A stretch of 7,951 bases of DNA from Streptomyces sp. NRRL WC-3549 (GTDB taxonomy: Bacteria > Actinomycetota > Actinomycetes > Streptomycetales > Streptomycetaceae), in contig NZ_KL585404.1 in the NCBI RefSeq assembly GCF_000721935.1, positions 2,038 through 9,988 of the forward strand, written 5' to 3'. Below, in pieces: positions 1 to 5,455 of the stretch. A program made the translations under genes and the position numbers. Numbering within the stretch: the first letter of the stretch is position 1; the number at the start of each line of letters is the position of its first letter. The notes under the pieces were generated by a model. That model searched no databases and was not told where the DNA came from. It worked only from the letters and a program-made list of their open reading frames with translations.

Positions 1-1338
1 GCCGTCGCGGTCACGGCGGCAGCCGCCGCCTGCTGGTTCGTGACGCGGGAGCAGTTGCAGGGCCAGCTGGACGACTCCCTGCGCAAGTCACCGGCCGTCG
101 ACAAGTCCTATGTGACGGAGCTGCTGGCCAGTTGCCGGGGGGCCGACCGGGGACCGGCGCAGTCGCCGGGCTCGTACACCCTCCAGATCATCGACGGCGC
201 GGGCCAGATCTGCCCGAGCCCGGGGTCCGTCCGCATCCCGGCGACCGGCGAGGACGTGGAGGTGGCCGTCGGCGAGCGCCCGGGCGTCCTGCGCTCGGCG
301 ACCGCCGAGGACGGCCAGAAGATGCGGGTCTACACCTACCGCGTGGTCCTGCGCCCGTCCGGTGAGTCCTACGCCGTGTCGGTGGCCCGCCCCGAGAGCG
401 AGGTCACCGACCCGCTCTCGGGCCTGGCCTGGGTGCTGGTCCTCGTCTCCGGCATCGGCGTACTCGGCGCGGGCGCGGCGGGGCTGTGGGTGGCCCGGGC
501 CGGGCTGCGGCCGGTGGACGAACTCACCCACGCCGTCGAACACGTGGCCCGGACCGAGGACCTCACCGTCCGCATCCCCGCCGAGGGCGAGGACGAGATC
601 GCCCGGCTCTCCCGCTCCTTCAACTCCATGACGGCTTCCCTCGCCAGCTCCCGCGACCGGCAGGCCCAGCTCATCGCGGACGCGGGGCACGAGCTGCGCA
701 CCCCGCTCACCTCGCTCCGCACCAACATCGAGCTGCTGGCCCGCAGCGACGAGACCGGCCGGGCCATCCCGCCCGAGGACCGCAAGGCCCTGCTGGCCTC
801 CGTCAAGGCCCAGATGACCGAGCTGGCCGCCCTCATCGGCGACCTCCAGGAGCTCTCCCGCCCCGACGCCGCCCAGCCCGGCCCCCTCCAGGTGGTCGCC
901 CTGCACGACGTCACCCGTACCGCGCTGCGCCGCGCCCGGCTGCGCGGCCCCGAGCTGACCATCACCGCGGAGCTGGCCCCCTGGTACGTGCGCGCCGAAC
1001 CGGCCGCGCTGGAGCGGGCGGTGGTCAACGTGCTGGACAACGCGGTGAAGTTCAGCCCGCCCGGCGCCACGATCGACGTGCACCTGCACCGCGGGGAACT
1101 GACCGTCCGGGACCACGGCCCCGGCATCCCGGCCGAGGACCTCCCGCACGTCTTCGAACGCTTCTGGCGCTCCCCGTCCGCCCGCCAGCTCCCGGGCTCC
1201 GGCCTCGGCCTGTCCATCGTGGCCCGCACGATCCACCAGGCCGGCGGCGAGATCGCCCTGCGCCCGGCGGACGACGGGGACGGCACGGTGGCCTCGGTCC
1301 GGCTGCCGGGGGCACCGCAGCCGCCGCCGGGGCACTGA
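1..1338 (+). CDS. Sensor histidine kinase of a two-component system (5' end missing)
   Basis: Membrane histidine kinase that senses an extracytoplasmic signal, autophosphorylates and passes phosphate to a response regulator. The frame is open from base 1, and the first codons encode the hydrophobic end of TM1, so the true start is upstream; the GTG at 40 is internal. An extracytoplasmic sensor domain follows (about nt 40-420), then TM2 (about 424-492), a HAMP linker (about 490-650) and the HisKA H-box with DAGHELRTPL, whose phospho-accepting His is at nt 688-690. The HATPase_c domain has the N-box (NVLDNAVKF, about 1027-1053), G1 box (DHGPGIP, 1111-1131), F-box (VFERFW, about 1150-1167) and G2 box (GSGLGLS, 1195-1215). 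All catalytic boxes are intact. The architecture is that of MprB-like actinobacterial kinases. The partner regulator is expected just upstream, outside the window. The signal cannot be read from the sequence; the sensor domain matches nothing I recognise. The gene converges with the XRE gene, with 41 bp between the stops. Confidence 0.95.
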   Translation, partial: AVAVTAAAAACWFVTREQLQGQLDDSLRKSPAVDKSYVTELLASCRGADRGPAQSPGSYTLQIIDGAGQICPSPGSVRIPATGEDVEVAVGERPGVLRSATAEDGQKMRVYTYRVVLRPSGESYAVSVARPESEVTDPLSGLAWVLVLVSGIGVLGAGAAGLWVARAGLRPVDELTHAVEHVARTEDLTVRIPAEGEDEIARLSRSFNSMTASLASSRDRQAQLIADAGHELRTPLTSLRTNIELLARSDETGRAIPPEDRKALLASVKAQMTELAALIGDLQELSRPDAAQPGPLQVVALHDVTRTALRRARLRGPELTITAELAPWYVRAEPAALERAVVNVLDNAVKFSPPGATIDVHLHRGELTVRDHGPGIPAEDLPHVFERFWRSPSARQLPGSGLGLSIVARTIHQAGGEIALRPADDGDGTVASVRLPGAPQPPPGH

Positions 1339-1379
1339 GTACGCTCCGGGCGCCGGGCCGGTCCTCCACGGCTCCGTCC

Positions 1380-1610
1380 CTAAGGACTGCCGGTGTCGTG
1401 GGTGATCAGGTCTCCCGGCTGGCACCCGAGGACAGCGCAGATCCTCGACAGGGTCGAGAAGCGAATGGCCTTGGCCCGCCCGTTCTTGAGCACGGACAGG
1501 TTGACGACGGTGATGCCCACCCGCGCGGACAGCTCGGTGAGCGTCATGCCTCTCTCGGCGAGGATCCGGTCGAGGTGGATCCGGATCCCGTGGTGTTCCT
1601 CATCGGGCAT
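1380..1610 (-). CDS. Small XRE/Cro-type HTH regulator (YozG-like)
   Basis: A 76-aa DNA-binding protein that is little more than one helix-turn-helix domain. The HTH lies at about residues 22-45 (TLTELSARVGITVVNLSVLK), and residues 46-70 (starting IRFSTLSRICAVLGCQPGDL) complete the five-helix fold. This is the small regulator type usually encoded directly after a DUF2975 membrane protein. Its ATG shares its A with the TGA of that upstream gene (TGATG), and an SD-like AAGGA lies about 8 nt before the ATG inside the upstream gene, so the two should be translationally coupled. It has no ligand or dimerisation extension; the 10-residue N-terminal tail is acidic and His-containing (EEHH). The best guess for its target is the pair of TATCGA palindromes at its own operon promoter, which is inference. 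The stop is TAG. Confidence 0.9.
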   Translation of the reverse strand: MPDEEHHGIRIHLDRILAERGMTLTELSARVGITVVNLSVLKNGRAKAIRFSTLSRICAVLGCQPGDLITHDTGSP

Positions 1611-2194
1611 CAGACGGTTCCTTCGAGGTCCTCTCGCATCCGCACGCCGTCGGCCAGGAACTTGCCCACGATCACGGCCGCGAGGCCGGGGATGACGAGC
1701 ACGAGCGGCCCTTCGAGCGCCGGCCCGGAACCCACGTTCGGCGCCATGCTGCCGACGAGCCAGGACTGTGACCAGCCGACGACGAGGGCGGCCGACGGCG
1801 TGCCCAGGGTGACGAACCAGCCGAGTACGGTGAGCCGTTTCGACACCGTGTGGGTGAACGGCCCCTCCTGCAGGACGGCCTTCAGCAGCCGGGAGAAGAG
1901 CAGCAGCGCGAGGGAACTGATCAGCAGCCAGGGCAGTTCGCCGCCGAGGTCGGCGGCGCGCTGCCCCAGGGAGGGGCCGTCCTGGCAGAGCCGCGTGGCA
2001 CTGCTGGACTCCTGCACGCCCTCCCTGGTCGACACCCTGTCCGCCAGTGAGGCGTTCTGCCAGAAGTCGGTCTCCACGCAGACCGCCCCGTCGTCGAGCA
2101 TGTGCGTGAACCCCGTGCCGAGGAAGGCGAGCCCGAAGAGCACCGCCAGTACAAAGGTCACCGAGGCCAGGATCTTGGTGATTCGCGTGTGCAT
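1610..2194 (-). CDS. DUF2975 family membrane protein
   Basis: A 194-aa integral membrane protein with four predicted TM helices at about residues 8-29, 88-108, 120-146 and 162-181. The region between TM1 and TM2 (about 30-86) is a polar loop with Cys39 and Cys70, which could form a disulfide if it faces outside. The GPFT...RLTVLGWF segment (about 111-127) and the C-terminal FLADGVRMREDLEGTV are hallmarks of DUF2975. The molecular function of the family is unknown; it is commonly paired with a small XRE regulator, as here. The start ATG at 2194 has AGGA 8 nt upstream. It is the first gene of a two-gene operon and lies 91 bp downstream of the phospholipase gene on the same strand, but a promoter with two palindromes lies between them. 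A role as a membrane sensor or antagonist that controls the XRE partner is plausible but unproven. Confidence 0.87.
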   Translation of the reverse strand: MHTRITKILASVTFVLAVLFGLAFLGTGFTHMLDDGAVCVETDFWQNASLADRVSTREGVQESSSATRLCQDGPSLGQRAADLGGELPWLLISSLALLLFSRLLKAVLQEGPFTHTVSKRLTVLGWFVTLGTPSAALVVGWSQSWLVGSMAPNVGSGPALEGPLVLVIPGLAAVIVGKFLADGVRMREDLEGTV

Positions 2195-2205
2195 CGCCCG
2201 CGTCC

Positions 2206-2220
2206 TATCGATTGTCGATA
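2206..2220. promoter_or_regulatory. Palindromic operator B of the DUF2975/XRE operon
   Basis: TATCGA-TTG-TCGATA is a perfect inverted repeat with 6-bp arms and a 3-bp spacer. On the minus strand it begins near the predicted transcription start and runs up to the AGGA ribosome binding site, so a bound repressor would block initiation or early elongation. It matches the other palindrome at 2241-2255 in 12 of 15 positions. The XRE protein encoded by this operon is the likeliest ligand, by inference only. Confidence 0.6.
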
Positions 2221-2226
2221 TGCCTC

Positions 2227-2256
2227 AGACTAGGGGACCCTATCGATATTCGACAA
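2227..2256 (-). promoter_or_regulatory. Predicted promoter of the DUF2975/XRE operon
   Basis: Read on the minus strand, a -35-like TTGTCG (2256-2251) is followed by an 18-bp spacer and a -10-like TAGTCT (2232-2227). This is a good match to the Streptomyces vegetative pattern TTGACn...TAGnnT. Transcription would start near 2220 and give a leader of about 25 nt before the ATG at 2194. Confidence 0.5.
2241..2255. promoter_or_regulatory. Palindromic operator A of the DUF2975/XRE operon
   Basis: TATCGA-TAT-TCGACA is an inverted repeat with one mismatch between the arms. It covers most of the predicted -35 hexamer and part of the spacer. Its start is 35 bp from the start of operator B. The two sites therefore flank the -10 element on either side, a typical repression geometry. 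Confidence 0.55.
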
Positions 2257-2257
2257 G

Positions 2258-2277
2258 CCCCAGGTGCCGGCACCGGG
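2258..2277 (-). terminator. Possible weak terminator after the phospholipase gene
   Basis: A short GC-rich hairpin contains the palindrome GGTGCCGGCACC (2263-2274), extended by a CCC/GGG pairing with one bulge, 9 bp after the phospholipase stop. There is no T-run, and it is much weaker than the other hairpins in the window, so read-through into the DUF2975 gene is possible. Confidence 0.25.
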
Positions 2278-2285
2278 CCCGCGGC

Positions 2286-3179
2286 TCAGCCCGCCGGGTT
2301 GTGCCGGATCAGGGACTCCACCAGTCCCGGCCGGGTCGCCGGGTAGTCCAGCGGGACGATGCCGAGGCCGGTCCAGCCCACCGCCTGCGAGCCTTCCAGG
2401 AACGCGTGCACCTGCGGGTTGAGGCGGTCGGAGTTCCAGCGCGGTGGCAGCAGGGCCGCGGTGGACACGTAGTTCACGAACAGCTTGCCGGGCTGCTGGA
2501 CGGCCTTGCGGAACTGGGCCTCGATCTTGGGGTACTTGGCCAGCGGCTCGGCCATGTAGTCGTCCTGGACGTCGAAGACCGCCGGGTCCCCGTAGCGGAC
2601 CCCGGGCAGGCCGCCGTTGTCCGCGAGCAGCACGACCCTGCCCCGCGCCCCGCCGAGGTCCGGCAGCCCGGAATCGAGGCGGAAGAGCGGGCGCCAGCCC
2701 TTGCCGTCCAGGTACAGGTCGAAGATCTGCCGGAACGCGGCGTCGCTCTCCTCGGAGTACTCCTGCTTGACCCGCATCAGCACCGTCTCGGACGGGTGGG
2801 TGGCCAGGAAGTCCCGGCAGGCGATGAGTACGTCACCGAACATCAGGTTCTGGTACGAGGCGCCGTGGTGGATCGCGAACGCGTCCCCGGTGATCCGGCA
2901 CCGTACGTCGAGGAAGCGGATGCCGCTGACGAGCTGCTCGGCGACCGTGGTGTTCTGACACTCCGTCCACGGCCCGCCGAAGCGCGCCCCCGCGTTGTGC
3001 GTGCCGGGGATCGTCATGCGGTGCAGCGGGGTGGAGTCGGCGAGGGCGGCCATCCAGTCCTGCGTCCCGAGGACACGCGCCGGGACGGCGAGGGCGGGCG
3101 CGGCGCCGAGGGCGATTCCGGCGGTGGCGGCCAGGGTGCCGGCGAGGAAGGTCCGGCGGGTGGCGGTGTACGGGCTCAT
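2286..3179 (-). CDS. Exported phosphatidylinositol-specific phospholipase C-like protein
   Basis: A 297-aa secreted PI-PLC X-domain protein predicted to cleave phosphatidylinositol outside the cell to diacylglycerol and inositol (cyclic) phosphate. The N-terminus has a twin-arginine motif (TRRTFLAG, residues 7-14), a hydrophobic stretch and a likely cleavage site after ALA at residue 31, so Tat export is expected. Catalytic landmarks: PGTHNAG with general-base His61, LDVRCR with Arg93, IHHG with the second His (104/105), and PLDYP with Asp278. The residue after His61 is Asn, where the metal-independent Bacillus enzymes have Asp; metal-dependent PLCs also have Asn there. The length is normal for a single-domain bacterial PI-PLC. 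The start ATG has GGAGG 9 nt upstream. It lies 163 bp downstream of the nucleotidase gene, behind that gene's terminator, so it probably has its own promoter; I found no convincing one. Activity on glycosyl-PI or another lipid cannot be excluded. Confidence 0.88.
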   Translation of the reverse strand: MSPYTATRRTFLAGTLAATAGIALGAAPALAVPARVLGTQDWMAALADSTPLHRMTIPGTHNAGARFGGPWTECQNTTVAEQLVSGIRFLDVRCRITGDAFAIHHGASYQNLMFGDVLIACRDFLATHPSETVLMRVKQEYSEESDAAFRQIFDLYLDGKGWRPLFRLDSGLPDLGGARGRVVLLADNGGLPGVRYGDPAVFDVQDDYMAEPLAKYPKIEAQFRKAVQQPGKLFVNYVSTAALLPPRWNSDRLNPQVHAFLEGSQAVGWTGLGIVPLDYPATRPGLVESLIRHNPAG

Positions 3180-3284
3180 GCGGGCATGCCTCCGTCGGCC
3201 GTGGGGAGTGGGCCTGAATTATGACGGGTCCTCGTCAATTGCGGAACAGGCCGCAGGCGGGACGGCCCGGGACCGCCGGAAAGC

Positions 3285-3324
3285 CGAGTGGGGCGGTGGG
3301 CCGACCGGCCCACCGCCCCACTCG
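3285..3324 (-). terminator. Strong hairpin terminator of the nucleotidase gene
   Basis: A perfect 19-nt inverted repeat (3285-3303 against 3306-3324) lies 18 bp after the nucleotidase stop. It forms a stem of about 18 bp with a four-base loop. On the minus strand it is followed by GCTTTCC, with only a short T-run, as is usual for streptomycete terminators. It should separate the nucleotidase from the downstream phospholipase. Confidence 0.82.
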
Positions 3325-3342
3325 TTCACCCGCGTCCGCGCG

Positions 3343-5160
3343 TCACCGCACGACCGTGATCCGGTCCGCGGCCGGCGGGGCCAGCGGGGCCGCAGCCGTG
3401 GAGTGGGCCGCCAGGTAGTCGTTGAACACGTCCAGGTCGGACGCCCCGACCAGCTTGTTCGTCCCCTGGCCGAGGGCCGTGAAGCCGTCGCCGCCGCCCG
3501 CGAGGAACTCGTTCATCGCGACGCGGTATGTCTTCGCCGGGTCGATCGCCTCACCGTTCAGGCGGATGGTGTCGGCCACCACCCGGTCCGCGCCCGACTT
3601 CGTCAGGTCCAGGGTGTAGGTGAGGCCCTCGGAGATCTGGAGGATCTTCGGGGACGCCTCGTTGGAGCCGCTGACCTGCTGCTGGAGCGCGGCCACCAGC
3701 TGCGCGCCGGTCAGGTCGACGACGTTCATCATGTTGGTGAACGGCTGGACGGTGAACGCCTCGCCGTACGTCACCACCCCGTCGCCCTCGCCGCCGGAGG
3801 CCGCGTAGACCAGGTCGGCGCGGATACCGCCCGGGTTCATGAACGCGACGACCGCGCCGCCCTTGTCGGCCGGGGCCAGGCCCTCCAGCTGGGCGTCCGC
3901 GATGAGGTCGCCGAGCGGCAGTTCGGGGGTGGTGGCGCCCCGGCCGTTGATGTCGGCGCTGATCCAGCCCTGCGGCTTGTTCGCGATGGGGGCCGCGAGC
4001 TTGTTCCAGCGGCCGATCAGCTTCGTCATGTCGGTGGCCTTGGCCTGGTCACGGCTGACCACGTGGTTCGCCGACTTCACCGACGTACGCACGATGTCCT
4101 TGGTGCGCAGGTCGTAGGTGAGCGTGGTGTCCGTGTAGAGCTTGCCGAACGACGCGGCCGAGGTGACCATGCGCGGCTTGCCGGACGGGTCCGGGATCGT
4201 GCACACGTACGCCTGGTGGGTGTGACCGGTGACCAGCGCGTCGACCTTCGGCGAGATGCCCTTGGCGATGTCCACGATGGGGCCGGAGACGCCGTCCCCG
4301 GCGCCGGGGCTGTCGCAGTCGTAGTCGTACGAGGTGGACGCCGGGGCGCCGCCCTCGTGGATCAGCGCGACGATGGACTTGACGCCCTGCCGGTCCAGTT
4401 CCTTGGCGTACTTGTTGACCGTCTCGATCTCGTCGTGGAACTTCAGGCCCTTGACGCCGTTGGCCGTGACGATGTCCGGCGTGCCCTCCAGGGTCACCCC
4501 GATGAAGCCGATCTTGACGCCGTTCTTCTTCCAGACCGTGTACGGCTTGAGGATCGGCTTGCCGGTCTTCTCGCTCGTCACGTTGGCCGCGAGGTAGGGG
4601 AAGTCGGCCCCCTTGAACTTCTTGCCCTTCTCGTAGCACCCCTCGACCGGGTGGCAGCCGCCGTTCTGCAGACGGGCCAGCTCCGTGGCCCCCTCGTCGA
4701 ACTCGTGGTTGCCGACCGCCGTCACGTCGAGGTCGATCTTGTTGAGCGCCTCGATGGTCGGCTCGTCGTGGAAGAGCCCCGACAGCAGGGGGCTCGCGCC
4801 CACCATGTCGCCGCCCGCCGCCGTGACGGAGTACGGGTGGCCCTTGCGCGCGGTGCGCAACGAGGTCGCCAGGTACTCGACACCGCCGGCCGGGACCGAC
4901 GTCACCGTGCCGTCGGCCTGCGTCTCGCTGACCGTGCCGGCCGAACCGGCCGGCGGCTCCAGATTGCCGTGCAGGTCGTTGAAGGACAGCAGCTGCACGT
5001 CGACGGTACGGGGTGCGGGGTGGCCGTGGCCGTGCCCGTGCCCCCGGTCGTGGGCGTCGGCCGGCATCGCGGCGACGAGCGCGCCGGCGGTGGCCAGCCC
5101 GGCCGCCGCGGCGAGCACCCGCCGGGGCGCACGGTTCTTCGGATGCGGAGTCGCTGACAT
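3343..5160 (-). CDS. Secreted 5'-nucleotidase / 2',3'-cyclic phosphodiesterase family protein
   Basis: A 605-aa exported metallophosphoesterase predicted to dephosphorylate extracellular nucleotides, releasing phosphate and nucleosides. The signal peptide spans about residues 1-36 (RR at 13-14, hydrophobic to about 31, cleavage after ADA); the RRVLA context makes Tat export possible. The mature protein begins with a His/Gly run (HDRGHGHGHGH, 37-47). The N-terminal metallophosphatase domain has FNDLHG (Asp62, His64), GGDM (Asp118), GNHEFD (Asn151, His152), LIHEGG (His268) and GHTH (His313, His315), so all dinuclear-metal ligands are present. The C-terminal nucleotide-binding domain has GDLIADA (about 417-423), MNPGGIRADL (441-450), the YGEAFTVQPF loop (465-474) and GGGDGF (555-560). 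Cys pairs 169/175 and 282/320 may form disulfides. There is no sortase signal or C-terminal TM. I chose ATG 5160 over the longer upstream frame because AAGGG lies just before it and the signal peptide starts there. It is divergent from mshD. Confidence 0.93.
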   Translation of the reverse strand: MSATPHPKNRAPRRVLAAAAGLATAGALVAAMPADAHDRGHGHGHGHPAPRTVDVQLLSFNDLHGNLEPPAGSAGTVSETQADGTVTSVPAGGVEYLATSLRTARKGHPYSVTAAGGDMVGASPLLSGLFHDEPTIEALNKIDLDVTAVGNHEFDEGATELARLQNGGCHPVEGCYEKGKKFKGADFPYLAANVTSEKTGKPILKPYTVWKKNGVKIGFIGVTLEGTPDIVTANGVKGLKFHDEIETVNKYAKELDRQGVKSIVALIHEGGAPASTSYDYDCDSPGAGDGVSGPIVDIAKGISPKVDALVTGHTHQAYVCTIPDPSGKPRMVTSAASFGKLYTDTTLTYDLRTKDIVRTSVKSANHVVSRDQAKATDMTKLIGRWNKLAAPIANKPQGWISADINGRGATTPELPLGDLIADAQLEGLAPADKGGAVVAFMNPGGIRADLVYAASGGEGDGVVTYGEAFTVQPFTNMMNVVDLTGAQLVAALQQQVSGSNEASPKILQISEGLTYTLDLTKSGADRVVADTIRLNGEAIDPAKTYRVAMNEFLAGGGDGFTALGQGTNKLVGASDLDVFNDYLAAHSTAAAPLAPPAADRITVVR

Positions 5161-5222
5161 CGGTCCCCTTGAGAGTTCAGCGGAGGGTGCTGAGTGGTGG
5201 CACGTCTGAATCCTGCTGCCGC

Positions 5223-5252
5223 AGCCTAGGGTCAACGCGCGTAGCGCGACAG
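5223..5252 (-). promoter_or_regulatory. Candidate promoter of the nucleotidase gene
   Basis: On the minus strand, CTGTCG (5252-5247) and TAGGCT (5228-5223) are separated by 18 bp, a reasonable vegetative-type promoter. It would give a leader of about 55 nt. A second candidate -35, TTGACC, lies inside the spacer but has only a poor -10 about 18 bp beyond it. Confidence 0.35.
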
Positions 5253-5368
5253 ATGTCGGTGGTTACGAGCTGGTTGCTTCCAGGCCGGAAAGCCGCAGAT
5301 CCGCCCGAATCCCTCCCCTCCCGACTCCGGACCGCCGCCGGGGCCGCGGCCGGAAACCGCCGCCCGCG

Positions 5369-5394
5369 CCCCACCCTGCGCCCGCCCCACGCCC
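5369..5394 (-). other. Canonical G-quadruplex motif
   Basis: On the minus strand five runs of three or four G are separated by 1-4 bases (loops 3, 1, 4, 1), which meets the usual G3+N1-7 rule. It lies about 120 bp upstream of the candidate nucleotidase promoter and 61 bp before the mshD ATG. In DNA this GC-rich such motifs occur by chance often, so a function is uncertain. Confidence 0.4.
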
Positions 5395-5442
5395 GTTCGG
5401 CACACCGCGTCCGGCCGGGCACCCCCGCCCGCCCCGCCGCCG

Positions 5443-5448
5443 TACGCT
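5443..5448 (+). promoter_or_regulatory. -10 element of a probable leaderless mshD promoter
   Basis: TACGCT ends 7 bp before the mshD ATG, which places transcription start at or within a base of the A of the start codon. No purine-rich SD precedes the ATG. No clear -35 is seen, which is common for such actinobacterial promoters. Confidence 0.5.
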
Positions 5449-5455
5449 CGTACAC

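Larger units (their letters stand above)
5161..5455. other. Divergent intergenic region between nucleotidase and mshD
   Basis: This 295-bp region must hold both promoters. The nucleotidase side (5161-5260) contains an SD, a candidate promoter and the small dyad CGCGC-GTA-GCGCG (5236-5248), which falls in the promoter spacer. The mshD side (about 5300-5440) is very C-rich on the + strand, with no convincing gene and only the G-run motif noted separately. I saw no convincing PHO-box direct repeat. Confidence 0.6.

Noticed and set aside
1339..1379. Bidirectional terminator between the kinase and the XRE gene
   Set aside because: Only 4-bp stems such as GTCC-CTAA-GGAC and self-complementary CCGG could be found. 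None is stronger than expected by chance.
3176..3187. A three-codon upstream reading frame (ATG CCC GCA TGA) overlapping the phospholipase start
   Set aside because: Its ATG is only 1 nt from the GGAGG, too close for initiation, whereas the phospholipase ATG is 9 nt away. It looks like a chance overlap.
486..3224. A 912-codon + strand frame overlapping the kinase and running across the three minus-strand genes
   Set aside because: Its translation is low-complexity Arg/Pro/Gly text in the wrong frame of the kinase; it crosses a clear promoter and operators and has no domain.
3201..3245. Promoter for the phospholipase from TTGACG (minus, about 3238-3233) and CATAAT (3223-3218)
   Set aside because: The two hexamers are only 9 bp apart, and neither has a good partner at 16-19 bp.
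2995..5157. A 720-codon open frame on the + strand opposite the nucleotidase and phospholipase genes
   Set aside because: Long antisense frames are routine in DNA of this GC content. The translation is Arg/Val/Gly-rich with no recognisable domain, while the minus strand encodes intact enzyme motifs.
5161..5235. Extended 25-residue N-terminus for the nucleotidase from an ATG at 5235
   Set aside because: It would place a polar Cys-containing stretch before the signal peptide, and the internal ATG at 5160 has a good SD directly before it.
5161..5290. PhoP boxes upstream of the nucleotidase gene
   Set aside because: Single partial matches exist (GTTGACCCTAG on the minus strand, GTTCAGC on the plus), but no adjacent 11-bp direct repeat, which PhoP sites require.
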